The position numbers and the translations under genes are program-made. Below the pieces are notes generated by a model. It searched no databases and had not been told where the DNA came from. It saw nothing but the letters and a program-made list of their open reading frames with translations. 32,419 bases of DNA from Thermoplasmata archaeon (GTDB taxonomy: Archaea; Thermoplasmatota; Penumbrarchaeia; JAEHCK01), in the NCBI GenBank assembly GCA_020696345.1, contig JAEHCK010000049.1, positions 1 through 32,419 of the forward strand, written 5' to 3'. Below are positions 6,909 to 14,502 of this stretch, piece after piece (within the stretch, counting starts at the first letter, position 1; each line of letters starts with the position of its first letter).

Positions 6909-8699
6909 TTATCCAAAAATTCCATAAAGCTCAGTACCTGTAACCTCAAGAACATAGAGCAATTGCCCATTTTCTGCATCCACAGCGGCGCTAAATGTGT
7001 TACCTGATAGATATACCGAGCCTTTTTGGATGGCCCAACTAAATTTTGAAGATGGAAATGTGATGCCCGTGATCGTTTCAATTATTTCCATGCCTGGATT
7101 ATTCGAAGGTGTAATACCAGCCATAGCCAAGGAATAAGTTGTTTCATCGAAATCGATTTCATCATTGAGGCCATAAATCTCTCTTTCAATATCAGGGTCG
7201 AGTTTTAAAATAATTTCACTGGAGGCTAGTGTTAATGCCTCGGATGCAACATCCTTTTTTGAAAGTGAAGAAGAACCATAGTTTTCTTGGCCTTCATTGA
7301 TGATTTTCGTCAATTCACTATATGAATCGATCCCAATCTCCTTGGTTACATTATGTGTTAGATTTACATAATAACCCCAATGTGGATATTCATCACTTTC
7401 TCGTGCTTCAACCCTCTCATCATATGTCGGTTTATACCCGAAAGACAGATTCCAATTAAATGAACCGGATCTGCCGGTTAGATCAGCTTCTGCTTTATAA
7501 TCTTTTGTCACTTTATATACGCCCCAGTCAACAACTACATCATCATATTTATTAAGAAATTGAACCAGTCCATCAGAGTTTTTCTTAGCATATTCCACCG
7601 CATCTTCAGGTTTAAACTTGAAGCTGCTCTCATCAAATCCGGAACCGGAGACGGGCATATATTCCCAATCTTTGAATTCACCTTCTGGGTGACGTTGAGG
7701 GAAATGCGATGCATCATTACAACTATCCCAGGGTATATCCTCGCTACCCTGAATGAAACTACTTGGGGAATCAATTAATACACGGATATGCTCGAGAATA
7801 AAATAAAATTTAGATTCTTCATCTTCATAACTCATATTTGTTCGAGTAAATGTTTTCACGGGGAATGAAACTTCATTTGCTATCCAGACTTTTTTCACAA
7901 ACGGCAACCAGCCCTGGAAAAAGCCAGAGGTTATATTAATTATCAATGTATTATATCCCGAAACTCGTTCACCACCGATCACGGTCCAGTTATATACTTG
8001 TGTATACCATTCAGAAACTTCCTCGTCATCTGTATCAATTGTCCAGAGAATGCTGTCACTATCATCTATTTTTAATTGTTTATTTCCCAAATAAATCATT
8101 TCATCCAGTGTCTCTTGTTGCTCCTCATTTGGATTCGGGTAATTCCGCATCGAACCATCATAAGAGATCTCTCTATCTAATCTTGGAATTTGGTCTATCT
8201 CAACGTGTGCGTTTGTAGCTGTCTGGAGAATAATATTTTCGTTCAAATCGATATATTCATTCCTCGATACATCCAGAGCGCCGTGGGCAGTGAATGGTTG
8301 ACTATCAGAACCGTCTATCGTGATATCAAATTTGGCAGCTGTTTCCTCATGTGAATTCTGTACTGAATGTTCCATATTGAAACCATCTTTACGTTTGATA
8401 ATTGGTGTGATCTCATCAATTAATTGACCTTCAGCATTTAATGTATATTTACTCCAATTTCCACTGGTTTTATTTTCATTATACATCTCTGCAAATATTG
8501 TATAATCATATTGGGCAATGTCACCAATTTTTTTATCAGGTACGGTAACAGTAAAATCTTCAGAGATCACAATATCATCATTACCACCACCGCCGGTACC
8601 GTCATCACCATTTTTATTGTCAGATGTATCAATAACCATACTGAAGAGAACATTTATAATAATCGCAATTATGCATAATCCAGCAAGAGCTTTTTTCAT
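6909..8699 (-). CDS. Exported or membrane-anchored surface protein, unrecognised
   Basis: The 596-residue product begins with a lysine pair and a hydrophobic helix (residues about 4-22) that would act as signal sequence or anchor. A flexible D/G/N-rich linker (NKNGDDGTGGGGNDD) follows. The rest is a large exterior region with many NxS/T sequons and beta-rich character. A C-terminal stretch ending in AAVDAENGQLLYVLEV resembles the AxVDAxTGxxL pattern of PepSY-like modules; that is a weak resemblance. No catalytic motif is evident. It is the first gene of a three-gene cluster with the two downstream membrane proteins, so they may form one surface complex. No promoter is certain; AT-rich ACATATATCGG and CAATAAAAAATG lie upstream. 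Confidence 0.75.
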   Translation of the reverse strand: MKKALAGLCIIAIIINVLFSMVIDTSDNKNGDDGTGGGGNDDIVISEDFTVTVPDKKIGDIAQYDYTIFAEMYNENKTSGNWSKYTLNAEGQLIDEITPIIKRKDGFNMEHSVQNSHEETAAKFDITIDGSDSQPFTAHGALDVSRNEYIDLNENIILQTATNAHVEIDQIPRLDREISYDGSMRNYPNPNEEQQETLDEMIYLGNKQLKIDDSDSILWTIDTDDEEVSEWYTQVYNWTVIGGERVSGYNTLIINITSGFFQGWLPFVKKVWIANEVSFPVKTFTRTNMSYEDEESKFYFILEHIRVLIDSPSSFIQGSEDIPWDSCNDASHFPQRHPEGEFKDWEYMPVSGSGFDESSFKFKPEDAVEYAKKNSDGLVQFLNKYDDVVVDWGVYKVTKDYKAEADLTGRSGSFNWNLSFGYKPTYDERVEARESDEYPHWGYYVNLTHNVTKEIGIDSYSELTKIINEGQENYGSSSLSKKDVASEALTLASSEIILKLDPDIEREIYGLNDEIDFDETTYSLAMAGITPSNNPGMEIIETITGITFPSSKFSWAIQKGSVYLSGNTFSAAVDAENGQLLYVLEVTGTELYGIFG

Positions 8700-8873
8700 G
8701 GTATCACATTTTTTATTGTTGAATTGAATCCGATATATGTTTTTTGTTAACCAGAATCTTCATTTTTCTAATAGCTTATAAGGTTTACTCACTATTTATC
8801 GGCACATAGTAAATAAAGAAATGATAAGTAATCTATAACCATTCTAAGAATCACAAACTTACGCACCTACATT

Positions 8874-9104
8874 TTACCGCCATCGTTTTTTACCGGTACC
8901 TTTGCATAGGTAACACTTTTTAGTGCGCTGACACGTTTTGCACGAGCCGGTCCCGTTGCAGATCTTGCACGGCTCACGGGTACCTCTCAACACACCGGTA
9001 CCGTGGCAGTTGGGGCAGTGGCCGTTCCCGCCGCAGGTGATACACTTGCCAGTACCTTTACAATAACTACAGCTATCATCTGTTGGTTCATCTATTATTG
9101 TCAT
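8874..9104 (-). CDS. Miniature cysteine-rich protein with DnaJ-type CxxCxGxG repeats
   Basis: The 76-residue protein is almost wholly made of zinc-finger knuckles: CSYCKGTG, CITCGGNG, CPNCHGTG, CKICNGTG, CKTC and CYLCKGTG. They resemble the cysteine-rich domain of DnaJ/Hsp40, in which four CxxCxGxG motifs bind two zinc ions. No J-domain or substrate-binding domain is attached, so it would be a free-standing zinc module, possibly a chaperone partner or a redox or zinc-storage protein. It is transcribed away from the Trm112-like gene at 9214, sharing the 109-bp region between them. The frame and motif density make it very probably real; the function is open. Confidence 0.8.
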   Translation of the reverse strand: MTIIDEPTDDSCSYCKGTGKCITCGGNGHCPNCHGTGVLRGTREPCKICNGTGSCKTCQRTKKCYLCKGTGKKRWR

Positions 9105-9213
9105 TATCGATGATAACGTGTGCTGAGGATAAAAAATTTATGGATAATCCCGTATCGTAAAAAGCAGTCATTTTAAATATCATTAGATAATCTTAGTCTT
9201 CAATGGTGTAACA

Positions 9214-9396
9214 ATGGATATCAAACTCATGGACATTATTTGCTGTCCAGTATGCAAGAAGGAATTAAAACTCAAAATTTCCAAACAGAACGATACCGAG
9301 ATCCTCGATGGTGACCTGTTCTGTAAACACTGTGATTTTACTTATCCCATCGAAGATGGAATACCCAATTTGCTGCCGCCGGAATATCACAAGTAG
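9214..9396 (+). CDS. Trm112-like zinc protein
   Basis: The 60-residue product matches the Trm112p-like family in length and order: an N-terminal LMDIICCPVCKKEL knuckle, an insertion, FCKHCDFTYPIEDGIPNLLP at the C-terminus. The YPIxDGIPxLLP end is diagnostic. In eukaryotes and archaea Trm112 activates several SAM methyltransferases acting on tRNA, rRNA and release factor; related short proteins in bacteria have no clear role. A GGTG Shine-Dalgarno-like site lies just before the ATG and ATTTTAAATATC about 35-45 bp upstream could be the TATA element. No methyltransferase is adjacent, so its partner is not shown here. Confidence 0.85.
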   Translation: MDIKLMDIICCPVCKKELKLKISKQNDTEILDGDLFCKHCDFTYPIEDGIPNLLPPEYHK

Positions 9397-9445
9397 ATGT
9401 TGTAAATAGACTGTTTTGATGTTTTATCGATGTAAATCACTTGGT

Positions 9446-9560
9446 GAAGGGGGATCACTGCAAGTAATGATCGCTTTGTATCGTTTGGAGACCACTTCAA
9501 TGAATTATTGGTTACAAACGTTGGGGGAGGGGAGGCCACTCCAAGTAATGATCGCTTGGG
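9446..9560. repeat. Dispersed repeat, copy 1
   Basis: The stretch contains CACTGCAAGTAATGATCGCTT, then GGAGACCACTTCAATGAATT and GTTACAAACGTTGGGGG, and near 9535-9557 a second partial CCACTCCAAGTAATGATCGC. A second copy in the same orientation lies at 32192-32272. The unit is roughly 40 bp with internal similarity. No coding frame explains it. The rest of the 9397-9897 gap holds a T/A-rich stretch and the word repeats at 9670-9795. Confidence 0.75.
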
Positions 9561-9669
9561 AAATTGGAAAGTGAAAAATGAAAATTTAAAATTTAAAAGT
9601 GCCAACCAGTTTTAACTAGCAAATTGGAAATTCTTCATTCTTCAATTTTCATTCTTCAATTCTTATCCA

Positions 9670-9795
9670 CAACCCATAATCTACCGGTCCGTTAGTCTAC
9701 CGGTCTATCGGTCAATTAGTCACTAGTTTCTAGATGCTAGTTGCTAGTTGCTAGTCGACCAGCTGACCAACCGACTAGTTGACTGGCTGACTGAA
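9670..9795. repeat. Word-like short repeats
   Basis: Repeated words include CTACCGGTC (three close variants), CTAGTTGCTAGTTGCTAGT at 9737-9755, and a series of GACCAGCTGACCAACCGACTAGTTGAC variants. The CTAGTTG block is the reverse complement of part of the repeat near 943-965. Confidence 0.7.
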
Positions 9796-9897
9796 ACAAT
9801 ATGTTTGTAGAATGTTTGAAAAATTGAGGCGAAATCATTATATAATTAACAACTCTGATGGAAATTAACACATAATATCCGTTTCAATCGTGGTACC

Positions 9898-10341
9898 ATG
9901 TCCCATAATCTTGAGATCAAAGTGGTGGAAACCGAACAAGAGCTGAAGTCAGCATATTCATTAAGAAGAACGGTCTTTGTTAATGAACAGAACGTACCGG
10001 AAGAGATCGAATATGACGAGTATGATCATTCTGCACTCCATGTGATCTGTAAACTTGGTGATAGAGTCGTAGGTACCGGCCGTGTGGTATTTTTCGATGA
10101 TGGCGCTAAAATTGGTCGTGTTGCTGTGTTGAAAGAATACCGAAAACAAGGAATTGGCACGATCATAACGAAAAAACTTATCGCGATCTCGCATAATAAC
10201 GATGTGGAAAACGTTTATGCAAATGTTCAATTAATTGCGCGTGGGTTCTATGCAAAACTGGGGTTTAAAGAGGTGGGTGATATATTCTATGAAGCAGATA
10301 TTAAGCATGTAAAAATGGTGCTGGGAATAATGGAAAAGTAA
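9898..10341 (+). CDS. GNAT family N-acetyltransferase
   Basis: The 147-residue protein is a single GNAT domain. The N-terminal half has the R-x-x-VFVxEQNVPxExExDxxD pattern seen in ElaA/YjcF-like acetyltransferases. The acetyl-CoA pyrophosphate loop follows as VLKEYRKQGIGTIITKKL (R/Q-x-x-G-x-G/A motif, about residues 79-95), and the C-terminal part has GFYAKLGFKEVGDIFYE. It would transfer an acetyl group from acetyl-CoA to an amine; the substrate cannot be told. An AT-rich TTATATAATT about 50 bp upstream is a plausible TATA box and GTGGT precedes the ATG. The gene stands alone between repeat-rich spacers. Confidence 0.88.
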   Translation: MSHNLEIKVVETEQELKSAYSLRRTVFVNEQNVPEEIEYDEYDHSALHVICKLGDRVVGTGRVVFFDDGAKIGRVAVLKEYRKQGIGTIITKKLIAISHNNDVENVYANVQLIARGFYAKLGFKEVGDIFYEADIKHVKMVLGIMEK

Positions 10342-10395
10342 AAATGTAAAAGTAAAATTTTAAAAGTTATTTTTTCAAATAAATAATAAATCAAC

Positions 10396-10613
10396 GGGAA
10401 TGTGATTTATTATTATTGTGCATGGGAATGGATTTGTTCATGCCTAGTCGGGAATGGATTTATCATTGTTGAGAAGGGAATCGGAATAGAAGTTTTATAC
10501 CTTCCAACCCAATTAATAAATTCCTTATTCAACATTATATATTCGCATTCCCCATTCCCTTATCATTATTATTTAATCCATTCCCTTGCACAACATAAAA
10601 TATTTGCATTCCC
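10396..10613. repeat. Large inverted repeat around GGGAATG words
   Basis: TTGTGCATGGGAATGGATT at 10416-10434 is complemented with one mismatch by the arm at 10575-10593, and GGGAATG at 10396-10402 by CATTCCC at 10607-10613. More GGGAATG or CATTCCC copies lie between. It fills the 340-bp gap between the GNAT gene and the convergent iorB end. The right flank (10620-10670) carries GACTCTCGACTC word repeats. Confidence 0.65.
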
Positions 10614-10643
10614 CAACCTAAATTCTCGACTCTTGACTCCATG

Positions 10644-10664
10644 GACTCTCGACTCTTTAGACTC
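10644..10664. repeat. Inverted copy of the GAGTCTAAAGAGTCG word repeat
   Basis: These 21 bases are the exact reverse complement of 871-891, almost 10 kb away. They lie in a longer run of GACTCTTGACTCC-like words just beyond the iorB stop codon. Confidence 0.8.
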
Positions 10665-10678
10665 TAAACTCCCCAAAT

Positions 10679-11284
10679 TCACACACTCCCCACACTTTCA
10701 AACCCGCGCTCGAACGCATCCAGGTTGATTTTCGCATATTGCGGTAACGAAGTATTTTTAATTGCCGAGATCAACTTCGGTTTCGGTATTGGTAAACTAC
10801 CTGAAGCACTTGCTGCGCCCAATAATACCATGTTCATGATGATCCCAGAACCAAGCTCGGCGGCGATCTCTGCGGCGGACACAATAACCAGCCGCTCGTG
10901 CTTGTAGCTATTCTTTAGATATTTGAGAAGTTTATCTTTATTCGGGTATTCACCTTTTGTAATAAATGGCTGTATGATCTGTGGATTCAGTACTATGGTT
11001 GCGTCATCTTGTAAGAACGGCACCTGGCGCACGGTCTCGATGATCTCGAACCCGATCAATAGATCTCCGGTGCCCATTGGTATCACCGGCGTGTAAATAT
11101 CCCTGCCAAATCGTAGATAACTTGCAACCGACCCGCCCCGCCTGGCCATGCCATGCTCTTCCAAACAATACACCTTGTACCCGAGATCCATGGAGGCCCT
11201 GCCGATCACTCTATTTAAATATATGATACCTTGGCCGCCAACACCGGCTAATATTGTCTGGTAGCTTTTTATTTTCTCGACCAT
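10679..11284 (-). CDS. iorB: Indolepyruvate:ferredoxin oxidoreductase, beta subunit
   Basis: The roughly 201-residue protein is the gamma-type 2-oxoacid:ferredoxin oxidoreductase domain. It has the N-terminal ILAGVGGQGIIYLNRVIG motif (about 11-28), the EEHGMARRGGSVASYLRFG signature and a C-terminal helix with NLDAFERGFE. With IorA it oxidises aryl pyruvates from aromatic amino acids to aryl acetyl-CoA, passing electrons to ferredoxin in the cytoplasm. It lies about 40 bp after iorA on the same strand, so the two form an operon. The frame runs to a TTG at 11293, but the ATG at 11284 is the better start because the family usually has only a few residues before the glycine-rich motif. Confidence 0.92.
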   Translation of the reverse strand: MVEKIKSYQTILAGVGGQGIIYLNRVIGRASMDLGYKVYCLEEHGMARRGGSVASYLRFGRDIYTPVIPMGTGDLLIGFEIIETVRQVPFLQDDATIVLNPQIIQPFITKGEYPNKDKLLKYLKNSYKHERLVIVSAAEIAAELGSGIIMNMVLLGAASASGSLPIPKPKLISAIKNTSLPQYAKINLDAFERGFESVGSV

Positions 11285-11322
11285 TTTTATCAACTATTTT
11301 CCTAATTAATCTCACTAATTGT

Positions 11323-13236
11323 TCATTTGATACTTATTGCCTTGAATTTACAAACACTAATATCCGTACACATACCGCAGCCGTTGCACAGGCTCGTGTC
11401 GATCTCTATCTCGCCGTTGTCCAAATAGATCGCCGGACAACCGAATTGTGTCAAACACACCTTACATTTCGTGCATAACTCACGATCGATTTCGGCATTT
11501 GGTAACGGTTCGCCACGCTTGAGCCGGTCTCGTAACTCCAACATTCTGCACGACCGGCGTGCGATTATAACCGCGGGCTTTGGGAACTTGAGTGCAGATT
11601 CTATGATCTTGATCGAATTTGTGATATTATATGGATCTACAACTTCTATGAACTCGACACCGCACGCTTTTACGATCTCCTCGATCTGGACGCATTTCGT
11701 GGTCTCGCCGCAGGCCTGAACACCGGTCCCCGGATGTGGTTGGTATCCTGTCATGGCGGTGGTGCGGTTATCCAGGATCATTATTGTAATGTTCGATGTA
11801 TTGAACACTGCATTGATCAACGGCGGTATCCCCGCATGGAAAAATGTCGAGTCACCGATGGTGCAAATGATAGGGTCCGGGATCGCATGTGCAAACCCGT
11901 TGGAGACGCCGATGCTGGCGCCCATGCACAGATGTGTGTCCACGGCATGCAGTGGCGGCTGGTAACCCAGAGTGTAACAACCGATATCGGAGGGCATCAC
12001 GATCTGGTGGAGCTTTTTCTTTTGATCCTTATCTTTTATTAACTTTTTCTCCACCTTTTTCATGGCATAGAATATTCCACGGTGCATGCAGCCCGGGCAT
12101 AGTATGGGCAGTCGCGGTGGAACCAGTGCTTGCACCTGGGCCGTAACATTTTCAATCCTTTTCCTGTCTACAGGATCCTTCGATCCCAAAAACTTGGCCA
12201 GGCCGGCAAGCATAATGTCAATTGAATATTCGCCATCTCTAGGTAAATATTTTTTTCCGTGTATAGGTAAGGTGAACCCACGTTGTTGTGCAAAGCTGGT
12301 CACGAACCGCTCCACGATCGGTTCAACCTCTTCAACAACCAGTACGCGCTCACAATCGGTCAATAACTCTTCAATTAATTTATATGGCAAAGGGTATGAT
12401 AAACCCAGTTTGAGAATGCGCACCGAATCTTTCAGGTCTAGTATCTCCAAAGCTTCTTTCGTATAACCATACGTTATCCCGGTGGTAATGACCCCCTCCA
12501 ATGCATCCGGATCGCCCTCGAGCCAGTTGAACTCCAGGTCATCCATTTCTTTTGTGACCTTGTCCATACGCGTTATCATATTTTTGCGCATCTTTCGTGC
12601 ATTCATGGGCAGGTTTACCCACCGGGAAGGGTCACGCTGGAAGTCGCCCAGGTTTTTGCGAGTTTTGGAGATCTTACCAAGCGAGATGTTCGCACTTGTG
12701 TGGCCGAGTCGTGTGGAGCTGCGCAGCATCACAGGTCTGCACCACGTTTCCGAAAGATCGAAGATCTGCCTGGCCATGGCATGCCCTTCCTGCGCATCGT
12801 AAGGCTCCAGAACTGGCATATACATTTGCAGTGCATAGTATCTATTATCCTGTTCTGTGTGTGATGAGTGCAAGCCCGGATCGTCTGCGGTAACAAGAGC
12901 GATTCCACCGCGAAGATCCATATATGTGAACGCCTGGAACGGTTCGGAGGCCACATTGACACCTACACCTTTCATGGTGCAAACGGTCCGCAGCCCCGCC
13001 ATGGACCCGGCAATACTAACCTCGGCCGCCACTTTCTCGTTCACAGACCATTCGGTGTAGAATTTGTACCTCTGCCCCAAATGGATAAGACTCTCCATGA
13101 TCTCGGTTGACGGTGTGCCCGGATATGCTGCCGCAAGCTGTAAGCCGCCCTCCACAAAGCCGCGGGCGAGCGCCTCGTTGCCCAGCAGGATAACTTTTTT
13201 GCCAGGGGCGTCAAGCTCAAGATCGGGAACAGACAT
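11323..13236 (-). CDS. iorA: Indolepyruvate:ferredoxin oxidoreductase, alpha subunit
   Basis: The 637-residue protein has the standard IorA layout and length. The N-terminal pyrimidine-binding part starts with GNEALARGFVEGGLQLAAAYPGTPSTE; the thiamine diphosphate part has GDSTFFHAGIPPLINAV (from residue 461) and ILDNRTTAMTGYQPHPGTG. The C-terminal ferredoxin domain has cysteines at 588, 591, 594, 600 and 617, 620, 623, 629, enough for two [4Fe-4S] clusters. It catalyses oxidative decarboxylation of indolepyruvate and related 2-oxoacids with CoA and ferredoxin. iorB follows directly. A TATTTAT element about 65 bp upstream could be its promoter. No key residue appears missing. Confidence 0.95.
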   Translation of the reverse strand: MSVPDLELDAPGKKVILLGNEALARGFVEGGLQLAAAYPGTPSTEIMESLIHLGQRYKFYTEWSVNEKVAAEVSIAGSMAGLRTVCTMKGVGVNVASEPFQAFTYMDLRGGIALVTADDPGLHSSHTEQDNRYYALQMYMPVLEPYDAQEGHAMARQIFDLSETWCRPVMLRSSTRLGHTSANISLGKISKTRKNLGDFQRDPSRWVNLPMNARKMRKNMITRMDKVTKEMDDLEFNWLEGDPDALEGVITTGITYGYTKEALEILDLKDSVRILKLGLSYPLPYKLIEELLTDCERVLVVEEVEPIVERFVTSFAQQRGFTLPIHGKKYLPRDGEYSIDIMLAGLAKFLGSKDPVDRKRIENVTAQVQALVPPRLPILCPGCMHRGIFYAMKKVEKKLIKDKDQKKKLHQIVMPSDIGCYTLGYQPPLHAVDTHLCMGASIGVSNGFAHAIPDPIICTIGDSTFFHAGIPPLINAVFNTSNITIMILDNRTTAMTGYQPHPGTGVQACGETTKCVQIEEIVKACGVEFIEVVDPYNITNSIKIIESALKFPKPAVIIARRSCRMLELRDRLKRGEPLPNAEIDRELCTKCKVCLTQFGCPAIYLDNGEIEIDTSLCNGCGMCTDISVCKFKAISIK

Positions 13237-13411
13237 TCGAGTACACCTACAAGTTTTTGACCGTTAAGATTTCCGGTCGGGGGGAAAAATCGCTTTAGTG
13301 ATAAATACTTTTTCGCCGGGAAATTTAACGGATCGTCATGAAAATACGAAAATAATGGGGTTAGGGATCACAACTCAGGGGTAAGGAATAACTGTTTAAA
13401 AATAGAGGACT

Positions 13412-14032
13412 TCATCGGTTGTTGAATTTAGCGCGATCTTCCAGTTTACTATACAGTTCGACCTTTTTGGTGGCGAGTGCTGAGGCGGGCAGGTCCAACA
13501 ATTGATAGATGATATTGAATGATAATGTATGGAACGAATTTTCCACACCATCTCCAGTCTTTGCACTGGTTAAAAAATAATCCATATTATAACTTTCAGC
13601 TATGCGTTGAGCTTCAGCGGCATCAAAATTCTTCATATATACCAGGTCGGATTTATTGACCAGTATTACAAATGGTGCATTGTCCGTGAGCTTTCCAAAT
13701 TGGTATATCCAATCCGGCAAATTAGTTAGAGTTTCCTTTCGTGTGATGTCACAGACTATCAAACCACCCTCTACACCGTTGTAGTAAGATGCATGAATAT
13801 CACTAATATTCTTCTGACCAGCTATATCCCAAATAAGAAGCTTGATACTGGTAGAATCGCCAGTCTCGGGAAAATATAGATTTACCAGTTTCGAGACCAC
13901 ATTGGTGCCGATGGTGGAGACATAATCTTCATCGAAAGTATCTTTAACAAATCTCCGGATCAAACTGCTCTTGCCAACGGCAGGGTCGCCCAACAAGCAT
14001 ATCTTCTTTTGGAATTGAAAGTTTTCAGACAT
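13412..14032 (-). CDS. Ras/Rab-like small GTPase
   Basis: The 206-residue protein carries all five G boxes: G1 GDPAVGKSS (15-23), G2 threonine in STIGT (39-43), G3 WDIAGQ (68-73), G4 NKSD (126-129) and G5 TSAK (155-158). The order and the WDIAGQ glutamine are typical of Ras/Rab/Arf-superfamily proteins rather than bacterial TRAFAC GTPases. It would cycle between GTP and GDP forms. There is no C-terminal cysteine for prenylation and no N-terminal membrane segment, so it is probably cytosolic or recruited by partners. A TATA-like CTTTATAATAC lies about 35 bp before the ATG. No obvious GAP or Roadblock gene is adjacent. Similar GTPases are known in Asgard archaea and in Thermoplasmatota. Confidence 0.9.
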   Translation of the reverse strand: MSENFQFQKKICLLGDPAVGKSSLIRRFVKDTFDEDYVSTIGTNVVSKLVNLYFPETGDSTSIKLLIWDIAGQKNISDIHASYYNGVEGGLIVCDITRKETLTNLPDWIYQFGKLTDNAPFVILVNKSDLVYMKNFDAAEAQRIAESYNMDYFLTSAKTGDGVENSFHTLSFNIIYQLLDLPASALATKKVELYSKLEDRAKFNNR

Positions 14033-14288
14033 TATGAACCCAGTATAAATCTACTAATGTTATAGTATTATAAAGATTATCTATTATTATATTTATGGTT
14101 CTTCTCTAAATTTTAGAAGAAAGAAAAAAATCATGTTGAAGAATTATCACTGAATTTGGACAGAGGGATGAGTAAAAAGGAAAGAGGGTCATGTCACTAT
14201 GGCTCATTGTAAATTGAAAAATAGTAAGTGGAAAATAGAATTTGAACATAAATTCATCTCACTTTTAACTTTTAGAATTTGCCTTATC

Positions 14289-14456
14289 AATTTGCTTTAG
14301 CAAATTTTTACAATGGTATAAATTCTGAATATAATTACATAATTAAAAAAAGAATTTATAGCTCGAGATAATTTATTTTAGTAAATTATCGAAGCTTTGG
14401 AAAAGTCGAAGAGTTTTCCAATGTAGAATAATTTTTCTCTGGAAAATTGTTCCAAT
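14289..14456. other. Hairpin cluster (candidate structured RNA or palindromic repeat)
   Basis: In the 470-bp gap from 14033 to 14502 five inverted repeats follow one another. They are AATTTGCT/AGCAAATT (14289-14296/14299-14306), TATAAATTCT/AGAATTTATA (14317-14326/14351-14360), GATAATTTA/TAAATTATC (14367-14375/14382-14390), TTGGAAAA/TTTTCCAA (14397-14404/14414-14421) and an imperfect AATTTT/AAAATT pair (14430-14448). The second and third stems, joined by a GCTCGAG-like linker, are matched in design by 32308-32379 on the other strand. It sits at the 3' side of the STAND gene. The left part of the gap (14100-14285) shows only AT-rich sequence. Confidence 0.6.
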
Positions 14457-14502
14457 TCCATAAACATCTTTTCAGCTGAGTTGTCCTCTTCCCTCTTTGA
14501 AT

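Noticed and set aside
10402-10728. 108-residue plus-strand frame
   Set aside because: It spans the inverted repeat and word repeats and runs into the end of iorB; the composition is repeat-derived.
11734-12466. Several plus-strand frames of 70-126 residues
   Set aside because: They are antisense to iorA, whose motifs are complete.
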